A stretch of 64,000 nt of DNA, from the NCBI RefSeq assembly GCF_008312835.1, contig NZ_VSKS01000008.1, forward strand, positions 186,001 through 250,000, written 5' to 3'. This document shows, piece by piece, positions 1 to 11,578 of this stretch. The translations under genes and the position numbers were made by a program. The DNA comes from Streptomyces marokkonensis (lineage in GTDB: Bacteria; Actinomycetota; Actinomycetes; Streptomycetales; Streptomycetaceae). The notes below the pieces were generated by a model that saw only the letters and a program-made list of their open reading frames with translations, made no database searches and was not told where the DNA came from. The number at the start of each line of letters is the position of its first letter. Positions within the stretch are counted from its first letter, which is position 1.

Positions 1-80
1 CCAGGCTGACGGGCACGGCGATCCAGACGGTCGGCGTCAAGGGCTACGACGGCTTCGCGCTGGCGCGCGTGCTGGCGTGA
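1..80 (+). CDS. C-terminal fragment, possible methyltransferase
   Basis: Only the last 25 codons of a plus-strand gene are present, ending in TGA at 78-80. The tail reads TAIQTVGVKGYDGFALARV near its end. From memory this resembles the C-terminus of actinobacterial SAM-dependent O-methyltransferases, but no cofactor motif lies inside the window, so the assignment is weak. Only 10 bases separate it from the convergent FHA-type gene. Confidence 0.4.
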   Translation, partial: RLTGTAIQTVGVKGYDGFALARVLA

Positions 81-90
81 ACCGGGCGCG

Positions 91-483
91 TCACACCTCG
101 TGGTAGAAGCCCACGTTGACGCTGCGCGGGGCGGTGCGGTCCTGGATGACGACCTCACCGCTGCCGCCCCGGGGCAGCGCGACCGTGCCGCCGTAGGCGA
201 CCGGATGGACGTACTCCCCGATGGTCAGCCGGACTTCGGAGGACGGCTCGGGCAGGGATCCGCGCAGCCAGGTCAGCTGCCAGGTGCCGTCCTGCGCGCA
301 GCCGAACTCCAGGTGGACGCGCGAGACGAACAGCCAGTCGTCCGGCGTCGACAGCCGGCACAGCGACCTGTCCCGGCCCACCCGCAGCACGGCACCCGGC
401 TCGCTGGGCGCGTCGGCCATGAGCATGCCGGCCGTGGCACCCGCTTCCGCCGCGGACACCGCGGCCATGGTGAGTTCGAGCAC
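91..483 (-). CDS. FHA-like domain protein, 130 aa
   Basis: Small cytoplasmic protein whose central part looks like a forkhead-associated fold: a beta strand with VLRVGRD, then FVSRVHLEF, which fits the GR...SxxH pattern used to bind phosphothreonine. FHA proteins normally dock on Ser/Thr-kinase substrates; no kinase gene lies nearby here. I chose the GTG at 483 because a strong AGGAGGAG box precedes it by about 6 nt; longer in-frame extensions lack such a site. The protein is short for a stand-alone FHA domain and degenerate after the SxxH motif, so phosphopeptide binding is inferred. Confidence 0.8.
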   Translation of the reverse strand: MLELTMAAVSAAEAGATAGMLMADAPSEPGAVLRVGRDRSLCRLSTPDDWLFVSRVHLEFGCAQDGTWQLTWLRGSLPEPSSEVRLTIGEYVHPVAYGGTVALPRGGSGEVVIQDRTAPRSVNVGFYHEV

Positions 484-626
484 CTGTGCTCCTCCTAGGA
501 CGTCCTGCGGGCCGGGGAAGGCCCGGGGCCGGCGGTGGCCGGAACGGCCGTGCACGGCGGCCGGATCGGCCCGCCGCCGCCGAATGATAAAACGTCCGGG
601 TTCGCGGCGTCCGGCACAATGAACCC

Positions 627-1055
627 ATGACCGAGCGAAAGCCACCGGGTGTCGACTTCGAGAGCTGGGTCGACAAGCAGATCCGCGACGCCGACGCGCG
701 CGGGGAGTTCGAGCGGCTGGCGGGGGCGGGCAAGCCCCTCCCCCGTGAGGTCGAGAGCACCTACGACGAACTGTGGTGGGTCAAGCGCAAGATGGCCCGC
801 GAGGGGTTCTCGGTGCTGCCGCCGACGCTCGCCCTGCGCAAGGAGGCCGAGGACGCGCTGGAGGCCGCCCTCGCGGCCCCGTCGGAGCGGATCGTCCGGA
901 AGATCGTCACGGAGATCAACGCCAGGATCAGCGACATGATGTTCAAGCCGCCGCCCGGCCCCCCGCTGGGCAAGAAGCCCTACGACGTCGAGGACGTCGT
1001 GAGGCAGTGGCGGGAGCGCCGGGCGGCGGACGGGTCGGGCGGCTCAGACGTGTAG
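627..1055 (+). CDS. DUF1992 (DnaJ-homologue subfamily C member 28-like) protein
   Basis: A 142-aa soluble protein of the DUF1992 family: N-terminal FESWVDKQIRDADARGEFERL, the G-x-GKPLP segment (about residues 32-37), WWVKRKMAREG and a basic helical C-terminal half. The family is widespread in bacteria and related to a eukaryotic J-protein-like region, with no established biochemical role. The ATG at 627 lacks a clear Shine-Dalgarno but has a CACAAT box ending 6 nt upstream, so it may be leaderless. Its last 12 bases overlap the convergent gene that ends at 1044. Confidence 0.85.
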   Translation: MTERKPPGVDFESWVDKQIRDADARGEFERLAGAGKPLPREVESTYDELWWVKRKMAREGFSVLPPTLALRKEAEDALEAALAAPSERIVRKIVTEINARISDMMFKPPPGPPLGKKPYDVEDVVRQWRERRAADGSGGSDV

Positions 1056-1649
1056 CAGCCGCTCCGCCAGCTCGCGGTAGTCCCGCAGGGCGAGGCGCAG
1101 TTGCTCGGTGTCGGTCGCGGCCACGGAACCGCCGTCGTCGGTCCCGCCGTCCTGCCAGGACCGCCGCAGGGTGCGGCGCCGCTCGGTCACGGCCTCCGTG
1201 AAGCGCTCGGTGAGCTCCTGCAGCGCGCGATCGGCCTCCCGTACGGCGTCCCGCGGCGCGTCGACGAACTCGGCCACGGCGTGCTGCAACTGCGCCGTGA
1301 GCCTGTCGGTGTCGTCGAGCCGGAGGAGGCGGGCTGCCGTCCGGTGGCCGTCGTGGCCGGCGCCCGTGGACACGGCCTCACCGTGCTGCGAACGCTCCGC
1401 GGCCGGGGGACCCCCGGCGTCCGCGACGGTGCGGGCGGCTGTCTCGCGGGCCCCGTCGTCGGTACGGGTGCCGAGGGCGCCGTCCCGGGTGCCGGGGGTC
1501 TCACGGGCGGCCTCTTCGCGGGCGCCCGGGGTCGGGGCGTCACCGCGGAGACCGGCGCCCGTGTCCTGGGCGTCGCCCGGGACGCCGGGAGTGGTGCGGT
1601 GCCCTTCGAAGGGCGGTGTGCCGCCGGGGCGGCGGGTCGCGTCGGTCAT
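1044..1649 (-). CDS. Hypothetical protein with DAPRDAVREAD motif, 201 aa
   Basis: Unrecognised soluble protein. The first ~95 residues are low-complexity, rich in Gly, Thr, Asp and Arg, and probably disordered. The C-terminal half is helical and contains FVDAPRDAVREADRAL, nearly the same motif as in the upstream neighbour (FVDAPRDAVAEADRLI). ATG at 1649 has a GGAGAG ribosome site. Only 4 bases separate it from the upstream gene, so the two are surely co-transcribed. The shared motif suggests partial duplication of one helical domain; function unknown. Confidence 0.75.
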   Translation of the reverse strand: MTDATRRPGGTPPFEGHRTTPGVPGDAQDTGAGLRGDAPTPGAREEAARETPGTRDGALGTRTDDGARETAARTVADAGGPPAAERSQHGEAVSTGAGHDGHRTAARLLRLDDTDRLTAQLQHAVAEFVDAPRDAVREADRALQELTERFTEAVTERRRTLRRSWQDGGTDDGGSVAATDTEQLRLALRDYRELAERLLHV

Positions 1650-1653
1650 CGGT

Positions 1654-2322
1654 TCAGCTCTCCTTCGTCTGGCGCCGGTGGAACAGCGACGAGGTCTGGT
1701 GCCCGCGGCGGACCGCCGGGGACGACGTGCGGTCGCCGTCACCGCGGTGGTGTCCGCCGTCGTGCCGGGACGGCCGGACCAGTTCCTCGAACAGCGCTCG
1801 GGCCTCGACGACGGCCTCGCGCATCTCCTCGGTGCCCGCACCGCCGTCGTGCGCGCCGTTCGCGTGGGCCTGCGCCACCCGGTGCACGCGGCGGTAGCCC
1901 TCGACGTGGTGGGCGTGGTGCACGGACAGCGCGGCGAGCTGGTCCTCGTAGTGCCCGTCGGCGGGGAAGCCGCGGGCGGCGGCGAGCTCGGCGATCAGCC
2001 GGTCCGCCTCGGCGACCGCGTCGCGCGGCGCGTCGACGAACCGCTCCTGAACGGCCGTCCAGCGCGCCTCGAACCTCTCCCGCTCGACGGGCTCCAACGG
2101 GCGCTCCCGCAGGTCGCCGTGGCGCTGCACGCGCTCGGCGAGCTCCCGCTCCGCCGCCTTGGTGTCCCCGTCGTGCCGGGCGACGGCCCGTTCGTACTCG
2201 GGCCCGAAGCGCCGCTTCAGTCCCTTGCCGTGCGGGCCGCGGGCGCGCAGGGTCAGCACGGCCGCGACGGCGACAACGACCGCAACAATCACGATCAACG
2301 CAATGATCAGGCCAGTGGACAT
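1654..2322 (-). CDS. Membrane-anchored hypothetical protein with DAPRDAV motif, 222 aa
   Basis: First gene of a two-gene operon. Residues about 4-24 form one hydrophobic transmembrane helix (LIIALIVIVAVVVAVAAVL) followed by RARGPHGKGLKRRFG, so the long charged helical domain faces the cytoplasm by the positive-inside rule. It carries FVDAPRDAVAEADRLIAEL at about 95-115, shared with the downstream gene, and a His-rich tail. It could be a membrane-tethered partner of the soluble protein encoded 4 bp downstream. No known family recognised; I saw similar pairs only as conserved actinobacterial hypotheticals. Confidence 0.75.
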   Translation of the reverse strand: MSTGLIIALIVIVAVVVAVAAVLTLRARGPHGKGLKRRFGPEYERAVARHDGDTKAAERELAERVQRHGDLRERPLEPVERERFEARWTAVQERFVDAPRDAVAEADRLIAELAAARGFPADGHYEDQLAALSVHHAHHVEGYRRVHRVAQAHANGAHDGGAGTEEMREAVVEARALFEELVRPSRHDGGHHRGDGDRTSSPAVRRGHQTSSLFHRRQTKES

Positions 2323-2480
2323 GGATGCCTTCCGGGTTCTCGGCCGGGCCGGCACTCTTCGCGAGCCGGTTCGTCTTCCGTGTTGCCCGAAGGTTCGGGC
2401 ACAAACAGTTCCCGGCCGTCACCGTCCGGCACGCCGAAATCACTTGCGCGTCCGCCGGACGGGTCGCCGAGAATGCTCAC

Positions 2481-2966
2481 ATGACATGGACCGTGGCCCC
2501 GGAACCGTACGACTCGCCCGTCGCGGTCGCGCTCTGGCGGGCGTACTACACCGAGGTCAGCGACCGCTGGTACCTGCTGCACGAGGGGCACAGGACCGAC
2601 CCGCGGGAGCTGGAGCGGGGGATCGCCGCCGGGGCCGGCCTCGCGCCGCCGCGGGGGCGGCTGCTGGTCGCGCGGTACGCGGGCGAGCCGGCCGGGAGTG
2701 CGGGCTTCCGGCTGCTGGACGGCGGGACCGCCGAGCTGACCCGGGTGTTCCTGTACGAGGGGATGCGGGGCAAGGGCGGTGCCGCACTGCTGGTGCGGGC
2801 CGCCGAGGACGCGGCCCGGGCGCCGGGCGCCACCCGGATGATCCTCGACACACGCGGTGACCTCGTGGAGGCACGGGCCCTGTACGCCCGCCTCGGCTAC
2901 GCGGAGACCGAGCCGCACAACGGCGACCCGTACGCCGAGCACTGGTTCGCCAGGCAACTCGGCTGA
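2481..2966 (+). CDS. GNAT-family N-acetyltransferase
   Basis: A 161-aa acetyltransferase. The acetyl-CoA-binding motif A is seen as LTRVFLYEGMRGKGGAALL (consensus V..xxRGxGxxxxL), followed by ILDTR and the C-terminal LYARLGY element typical of GNAT folds. Substrate not predictable. ATG at 2481 is chosen from the domain boundary; no convincing ribosome site is visible. It is convergent with the MFS gene, whose stop lies 4 bases beyond. Confidence 0.88.
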   Translation: MTWTVAPEPYDSPVAVALWRAYYTEVSDRWYLLHEGHRTDPRELERGIAAGAGLAPPRGRLLVARYAGEPAGSAGFRLLDGGTAELTRVFLYEGMRGKGGAALLVRAAEDAARAPGATRMILDTRGDLVEARALYARLGYAETEPHNGDPYAEHWFARQLG

Positions 2967-2970
2967 GGGG

Positions 2971-6402
<3,432 letters not shown>

Positions 6403-7065
6403 CTACCGCGTGATGTGCAGGCGGATCGTGCCGTCGGCGGCGGGCTCCACGCGGACCTGGGTCAGGTCGCGTACGACCACGTCCGGCGCGTGGAATCCGG
6501 CCCGGGGGCCGATGCCCACGACGCGCATGCCGGCCGCGCGGCCCGCCGCGATGCCCGCGCCGGAGTCCTCGAAGACCACGCAGTCGGCCGGGTCGACGCC
6601 CAGTTCCGCCGCGCCCTTCAGGAAGCCCTCGGGGTCGGGCTTGCTCGCGCCGACGGACTCCGCCGTCACCCGCACGTCGGGCCGCTCCAGCCCGGCGGCG
6701 GCCATCCTCGCCGTCGACAGGGCGACATCGGCGGAGGTCACGAGGGCGTGCGGCAGGCCCTTGAGGGAGGCGAGGAAGTCGCCGGCGCCCGGCACCTCGA
6801 CGACACCCTCGGTGTCGGCGGTCTCCTCGGCGAGCATGCGGGCGTTGTCGGCGTGGTTCTGCTCCATGGGCCGGCCGGGCAGCAGCAGGGCCATCGACGC
6901 GTACCCCTGACGCCCGTGCACGACCTTCATGACCTCGTCCCCGTCGAGCCCGTTGCGGTCGGCCCAGCGCCGCCAGACGCGTTCCACGGAGGCGTCGGAG
7001 TTGACGAGGGTGCCGTCCATGTCCAGCAGGAGGGCGCGGGCGGTGAGTACGACGGTGGCCGTCAT
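6403..7065 (-). CDS. HAD-superfamily sugar-phosphatase-like hydrolase
   Basis: A 220-aa haloacid-dehalogenase-like phosphatase of the beta-phosphoglucomutase/GPP type. Motif I is LLLDMDGTLVNSD (nucleophile Asp of DxDGT), motif II VTSAD, motif III K in GASKPDPEGFLKG, motif IV FEDSGAGIAAG. The cap sits between motifs I and II. Likely dephosphorylates a small sugar phosphate in the cytosol. ATG 7065 has GGAG 6 nt upstream; a TTG two codons earlier would be too close to that site. No operon partner. Confidence 0.9.
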   Translation of the reverse strand: MTATVVLTARALLLDMDGTLVNSDASVERVWRRWADRNGLDGDEVMKVVHGRQGYASMALLLPGRPMEQNHADNARMLAEETADTEGVVEVPGAGDFLASLKGLPHALVTSADVALSTARMAAAGLERPDVRVTAESVGASKPDPEGFLKGAAELGVDPADCVVFEDSGAGIAAGRAAGMRVVGIGPRAGFHAPDVVVRDLTQVRVEPAADGTIRLHITR

Positions 7066-7260
7066 CGGCAACTCCAGGGAGCGGAGGCAGGGGCTGACAC
7101 TGGGGGGACAAGGCGGCCCCGCCCGCCGGTCAGGGAAAACGGGCGGGAGCCACTTTGTTCATCCACGGTACAAAACAAACCCGGCATCGCGCCACCGTCT
7201 TCGCCGGCCGTTCACCCACGCTTCGGCCCGCCGTCGTCCGCGGCGGGCCCGCGGCGGGCG

Positions 7261-7842
7261 TCAGGCGGTGACCGCCTCCCACAGGCTCCACACGCCGAGA
7301 CCCAGCATCAGCAGCGCCGCGATCTGCGTGATCAGCTTCAGCGGCACCCGCTTCATCAGCGCCTTTCCGCCGACGATGCCGAGGGCGGCGACCGACCACA
7401 GCGCGAGCACCGCACCCAGGCCGACGGAGAGCGGGTCGTCGTAGCGGGCGGCGAGGTTGGCCGTCATGATCTGCGTCAGATCACCGAACTCGGCGACCAG
7501 GATCAGCATGAAACCCGCTCCGGAGACCTTCCAGAAGGACTGGTTCTCCGGCTTGCGGACCTCCTCCTCGTCCTCGTCCTTCTTCAGCAGCAGCATCGCC
7601 GCGCCGCCCAGGAAGAGCACACCCGTGAGCGCGTGCACGATCTGCTGCGGCAGCAGTGTGAGCACGCTTCCCGCCGCCACGGCGAGCGCGACGTGGAGCG
7701 CGAAGGCGGCGGCGACTCCGGCGAAGACGTAGGAGGCGCGGTAGCGGGTGCCGAGCACGAGGCCGGCGAGCGCGGTCTTGTCGGGCAGTTCGGCGAGGAA
7801 GACGACGCCGAAGACGACGGCCGTCACGGTCAGGCTGATCAA
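7261..7842 (-). CDS. UPF0016/GDT1-family Mn2+ (Ca2+) exporter
   Basis: A 193-aa membrane protein with six predicted helices in two repeats, each carrying the family signature: FLAELPDKTAL near the start and VAEFGDLTQIMT in the second half (consensus ExGDKT). Family members (yeast Gdt1, bacterial Mnx/MneA) move Mn2+ or Ca2+ against H+. Both repeats deviate (P for G in the first, L for K in the second). A cytosolic acidic loop KKDEDEEEV joins the halves. Start is a TTG at 7842 with AGGAAC upstream. A yybP-ykoY-type Mn2+ riboswitch lies in its leader, which strongly supports a manganese role. Confidence 0.9.
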   Translation of the reverse strand: MISLTVTAVVFGVVFLAELPDKTALAGLVLGTRYRASYVFAGVAAAFALHVALAVAAGSVLTLLPQQIVHALTGVLFLGGAAMLLLKKDEDEEEVRKPENQSFWKVSGAGFMLILVAEFGDLTQIMTANLAARYDDPLSVGLGAVLALWSVAALGIVGGKALMKRVPLKLITQIAALLMLGLGVWSLWEAVTA

Positions 7843-7925
7843 CGGTTCCTCAATCGGTCGGGGCTGCCCCACCGAGAGTGCTGTGCGTTTCCACGGGACA
7901 CCTCGGCACGGCAGCACACGCGGCA

Positions 7926-7945
7926 CCCGTGCCGTACGGCACGGG
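7926..7945 (-). promoter_or_regulatory. Palindromic hairpin downstream of riboswitch aptamer
   Basis: Perfect 20-nt palindrome CCCGTGCCGTACGGCACGGG between the aptamer and the TTG start. It can fold into a stable stem and is a reasonable candidate for the riboswitch expression platform. No U-tract follows, so control of translation or Rho access is as likely as intrinsic termination. Confidence 0.5.
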
Positions 7946-7949
7946 CGTG

Positions 7950-8068
7950 CACTGCTTGCCGAAGGTCTCGCCGGCCGGCCCCACGTCGTGAGGCCTGCCT
8001 CCGGGCGCCGGCTCAGGCGGGCTGAGCAGTATGTCGACGGTCCGGCGAAGAGCTACTCCCCTTCTGCG
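7950..8068 (-). ncRNA. yybP-ykoY manganese riboswitch
   Basis: In the leader of the UPF0016 gene the minus strand contains AGAAGGGGAGTAGCTC (8050-8065) and, about 80 nt later, GGCGAGACCTTCGGCAA (about 7954-7970). These match the conserved 5' AAGGGGAGUAGC and 3' GAGACCUU segments of the yybP-ykoY aptamer (Rfam RF00080), which binds Mn2+. Between them a GC-rich arm (GCCTGAGCCGGCGCCCGG...GGC) would form the variable stem. Known members control Mn exporters including UPF0016 proteins, the very family encoded next. Edges are approximate. Confidence 0.85.
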
Positions 8069-8246
8069 CCGCCCATGGTACGCGAGGCCCGGGCAGGGCC
8101 TCGTACGCGGAAACTTCACACTCGAACCATAGACGTGTCATGAACACGTCATTAGCTTCTTACCGGAAGCACCCCTCCCGGCAACACGGCGTGGCGAGCA
8201 TGTGCCTGCCCGCACGCCAACGGCCCCACCCCACAAGGGAGTTCGC

Positions 8247-8891
8247 ATGTCGAAGTTCTACGCGCGTCGACGCCTCAGCATAGCCGCGGCACTCACCGGA
8301 CTCATAGCCTCCGTCGGCCTGTTCAACAGCCCGACGGCCTCCGCCGCCCTCCCCACCCCGGTGAGCGCCGCCACCGCCCGCAGCTACCTCGCCACGCTGC
8401 CCGTGCGCACGGAGAACCGCACCGGCTACAGCCGCGACCTGTTCCCGCACTGGATCACCGTCAGCGGCACCTGCAACACCCGCGAGACCGTCCTCAAGCG
8501 CGACGGCTCCAACGTGCGGACCGACTCCTCCTGCGCCGCCACCAGCGGCAGCTGGTACTCCCCGTACGACGGCGCCACCTGGTCCGCCGCCTCCGACGTC
8601 GACATCGACCACCTCGTGCCGCTCGCCGAGGCCTGGGACTCCGGCGCCGGCTCCTGGACCACCTCGCGGCGCCAGGCCTTCGCCAACGACCTGACCCGCC
8701 CGCAGCTCCTCGCCGTCACGGACAACGTCAACCAGTCCAAGGGCGACCAGGACCCGGCCACCTGGATGCCGTCGCGCACGACCTACCGCTGCACGTACGT
8801 CCGCGCGTGGGTGCAGGTGAAGTACTACTACGGCCTGTCGGTCGACTCGGCCGAGAAGTCCGCCCTGCAGGGGTACCTCGCCAACTGCTGA
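8247..8891 (+). CDS. Secreted HNH-family nuclease
   Basis: A 214-aa exported protein. Residues 1-33 form a signal peptide ending TASA with an RRRLS start, so Tat export is possible. The mature part carries DVDIDHLVPLAEAWDSGAGSW and later LLAVTDNVNQSKGDQDPATW: the DH...N...K pattern of the GmrSD-C/DUF1524 HNH endonucleases that Streptomyces secrete widely. Cysteines (GTCNTR, SSCAAT, YRCTY, ANC) probably form disulfides. ATG 8247 is preceded by AAGGGAG. Predicted role: extracellular DNA degradation. Confidence 0.9.
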   Translation: MSKFYARRRLSIAAALTGLIASVGLFNSPTASAALPTPVSAATARSYLATLPVRTENRTGYSRDLFPHWITVSGTCNTRETVLKRDGSNVRTDSSCAATSGSWYSPYDGATWSAASDVDIDHLVPLAEAWDSGAGSWTTSRRQAFANDLTRPQLLAVTDNVNQSKGDQDPATWMPSRTTYRCTYVRAWVQVKYYYGLSVDSAEKSALQGYLANC

Positions 8892-8977
8892 CGCGCCGGC
8901 GAACTGGCGGGTGCGTAAATCTCCCCGGGAACCTCCGTCGCTGCGTACCGTACGGGGCGACGGAGGAAGGGGTGACC

Positions 8978-10624
8978 ATGGCCGGACTGCGGCTCGGACC
9001 ACTGCTGAGGTACGTCGACGGCTCGTCCGCGACCGTCTGGGTCGAGACCGCCCGGCCGGGCACCGTGGAGGTGCGCTGTCCGGACGGGACCGGGGGGAGG
9101 GCCGGCACCTTCCGGATCGCGGGTCACCACTACGCGCTCGTCCGGGTCACCGGCCTCACACCGGGCACGGCCACCCCGTACGAGGTCTTCCTCGACGAGA
9201 CCCGGGTGTGGCCGCTGCCCGAGGACCCGTTCCCGTCGTACCCGCCCTCCGTGATCGCCACCCCGGGCCCCGGCGACCGGGTGCGCGTCGCCTTCGGCTC
9301 CTGCCGCTGGGCCTCCCCGCCCACCGGGGAGCCCGACCCCGTCGGCCCCGACGCCCTCGACGCCCTGGCCAGGCGCATCGCCGCCGACCCGGCCGGTGAG
9401 CGGCCCGACGTCCTGCTACTCCTCGGCGACCAGGTGTACGCCGACGAGACCTCCGACGCCACGAAGGAGTGGCTCGCCGCCCGCCGCGACCTGAACGACC
9501 CGCCGGGCAGCCAGGTGGCGGACTACGAGGAGTACACCCACCTCTACTACGAGTCCTGGCTCGACCCCCAGGTGCGCTGGCTGCTGTCCACCGTGCCCAC
9601 CTGCATGATCTTCGACGACCACGACGTCATCGACGACTGGAACACCTCCGCCTCCTGGGTCGAGGACATGCGCGCCACGTCGTGGTGGCGGGAGCGGGTG
9701 CTCAGCGGCCTGATGTCGTACTGGGTGCACCAGCACCTGGGCAACCTCTCCCCCGCCGACCTGGAGGCCGACCCGGTGTACGCGGCCGTCCGGGACAGCC
9801 CCGACGGCACCGACGCGCTGCGTGCCTTCGCCTCCGACGCGGAGGCGGACGCGACCGCCGTGCGCTGGAGCTACCGGCGCGACTTCGGCCGGGTGCGGCT
9901 GCTGATGGTGGACAGCCGCGCGGCCCGCGTCCTGGAGGAGGGCCGGCGCTCGATGCTGGACCGGACCGAGGCCGGCTGGCTGCGCGACCAGGCCCTCGAC
10001 GCCCGCGACACGTACGACCACCTGCTCATCGGCACGTCCCTGCCCTGGCTGCTCCCCCATCTCGTGCACGACGTCGAGGCGTGGAGTTCCGCGCTGTGCC
10101 GGGGCGACAAGGGACCGCGCTGGGCACGGCTCGGGGAGAAGCTGCGGCGTGCGGCGGACCTGGAGCACTGGTCGGCCTTCCCCGAGTCGTTCGACGAACT
10201 GGCGGAGCTGATCGCCGAGACCGGCACCGGGCCGGACGCGCCGGCGACGGTGTGCGTGCTCTCCGGGGACGTCCACCACGCCTACGTCGCCGAGCCGAGC
10301 TGGCCGGGGCGTGCGGCGCCGGACGCCCGGGTGGTGCAGCTGACCTGCTCCCCGGTCCACAACTCCATCCCCCAGTCGATGAGGCTCGGCTTCCGCTTCG
10401 GCTGGAGCGCCGCCGCCCGGGGACTCGGGCGCGTGTTCGCGCGGCACGGCCGTCTGGGCCGGCCGGCGGTCGGCTGGCGCAAGACGGGCGGGCCCTGGTT
10501 CGGCAACCAGCTCATGACGCTGACGGCACAGGGGCGTTCGGCGGTGCTGAGGCTGGAGCACGCGCAGCAGGAGGAGACGGGGACACGGCTCAGGACGGTG
10601 GCGGAGACCCGGCTGAGCCGCTGA
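8978..10624 (+). CDS. PhoD-like metallophosphatase (cytosolic type)
   Basis: A 548-aa alkaline-phosphatase-D-family enzyme. An N-terminal fibronectin-like region (to about 85) leads into the metallophosphatase core: FGSCRW, LLLLGDQVYADE, MIFDDHDVIDDWN, DRTEAGWL and VLSGDVHHAYV, giving the Asp/His metal ligands of the family. Classical PhoD is exported by Tat; this one has no signal peptide, like a sub-group of actinobacterial PhoD-like proteins. GGAGGAAG lies 11 nt before ATG 8978 and also close to an in-frame GTG at 8972, which is an alternative start. Confidence 0.9.
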   Translation: MAGLRLGPLLRYVDGSSATVWVETARPGTVEVRCPDGTGGRAGTFRIAGHHYALVRVTGLTPGTATPYEVFLDETRVWPLPEDPFPSYPPSVIATPGPGDRVRVAFGSCRWASPPTGEPDPVGPDALDALARRIAADPAGERPDVLLLLGDQVYADETSDATKEWLAARRDLNDPPGSQVADYEEYTHLYYESWLDPQVRWLLSTVPTCMIFDDHDVIDDWNTSASWVEDMRATSWWRERVLSGLMSYWVHQHLGNLSPADLEADPVYAAVRDSPDGTDALRAFASDAEADATAVRWSYRRDFGRVRLLMVDSRAARVLEEGRRSMLDRTEAGWLRDQALDARDTYDHLLIGTSLPWLLPHLVHDVEAWSSALCRGDKGPRWARLGEKLRRAADLEHWSAFPESFDELAELIAETGTGPDAPATVCVLSGDVHHAYVAEPSWPGRAAPDARVVQLTCSPVHNSIPQSMRLGFRFGWSAAARGLGRVFARHGRLGRPAVGWRKTGGPWFGNQLMTLTAQGRSAVLRLEHAQQEETGTRLRTVAETRLSR

Positions 10625-10770
10625 CGCTGCAGGAACCTGTGAGCCGCCTGTGCACGGGGGTGCGGATCCGGTCACCGTGAGGGGGGCGGAGGCGGCACGG
10701 GGGCCCTACTGACATGGGGCGGCGGGCACAGGGACGCCCGGGTCGAGCGGAATCCATGACCAAAAGTTGA

Positions 10771-10780
10771 ACTTGCAAGT
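10771..10780. promoter_or_regulatory. Candidate operator ACTTGCAAGT upstream of doxX-like gene
   Basis: Perfect 10-bp palindrome ACTTGCAAGT inside the stretch AAGTTGAACTTGCAAGTAAG (10765-10784), AT-richer than its surroundings, about 95 bp before the DoxX gene. Spaced AGT/ACT half sites of this kind are typical for MarR/HxlR-type redox regulators, which often control DoxX genes. The regulator itself is not in the window. Confidence 0.45.
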
Positions 10781-10874
10781 AAGTGAGAGGCGCTCCTAAC
10801 GTGGGCCTCCGACTCGGTTCCGTCCCCCCGGACCGGCCCCACCCGGGGCCGGCCTGACCGAAGGAGACCCCCAC

Positions 10875-11327
10875 ATGACCGGACGCCTCAACAGCGCCCA
10901 GCCATTCGCCCTTGGCCTGTTCCGCATGGTCATCGGCCTGCTCTTCGCCTGCCACGGCGCGGCGAAGCTGCTCGGCGTGCTCGGCGGCGCGGACGGCGAC
11001 GGCGGCACCGTCGACACCGGCACCTGGCCCTACTGGTACGCGGCCGTCATAGAACTCGTCGGCGGCAGCCTCGTCCTGCTCGGCCTCGGCACCCGGGCGG
11101 CGGCGTTCATCTCGTCCGGCGCGATGGCGTACGCGTATTTCAAGGTCCACCAGCCCGGGGCCCTCTGGCCGGTCGAGAACGGCGGCGAGGGCGCGGCCAT
11201 GTACTGCTGGGCCATGCTCCTGCTGGTGTTCACCGGCTCCGGAGCCTTCGGACTGGACCGCCTGTTCACCAGGCGCTCGTCGGCGAACGGGCAGCGGACG
11301 GCGGAGCAGGCCCCGGCGACGGCCTGA
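10875..11327 (+). CDS. DoxX-family membrane protein
   Basis: A 150-aa protein with four predicted transmembrane helices: FALGLFRMVIGLLFACHGAAKLLG, YWYAAVIELVGGSLVLLGLG, AAFISSGAMAYAYF and AMYCWAMLLLVFTGSGAFGLD. The HGAAKLLG, E-GG and AYFKVHQP elements are characteristic of DoxX proteins, implicated in thiol/oxidative-stress physiology. AAGGAG precedes ATG 10875. A near-palindromic terminator follows at 11365-11404. Confidence 0.9.
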   Translation: MTGRLNSAQPFALGLFRMVIGLLFACHGAAKLLGVLGGADGDGGTVDTGTWPYWYAAVIELVGGSLVLLGLGTRAAAFISSGAMAYAYFKVHQPGALWPVENGGEGAAMYCWAMLLLVFTGSGAFGLDRLFTRRSSANGQRTAEQAPATA

Positions 11328-11364
11328 CCGTCCCGACCGCCCCGGCCCACCGCGCACGCGCCGC

Positions 11365-11404
11365 ACGGGTGCCCTCCCCGCTCCACACCGGGGAGGACAC
11401 CCGT
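11365..11404 (+). terminator. Hairpin terminator after doxX-like gene
   Basis: Inverted repeat ACGGGTGCCCTCCCCG / CGGGGAGGACACCCGT with one mismatch pair and an 8-nt loop, 38 bp after the DoxX stop. No T-run, as usual in Streptomyces. Confidence 0.65.
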
Positions 11405-11578
11405 CCTCGCGACGGGAAGGAGAACTCCGGGCACCGGACACACGAACCCCCCGTGACCTTTCCGTCACTTGCCGGGCGTACGCTCTATGGCTGTCATCGG
11501 CCACTCCTGCCACCCCCTGCCGCCCCCTCCGCGACAGCGCGGCACGCTTGGCCCACGGGGGCGTTACGGGGAGTTCGG

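Noticed and set aside
7850-8119. 89-codon minus-strand frame in front of the UPF0016 gene
   Set aside because: It covers the riboswitch aptamer and has no ribosome site or family resemblance.
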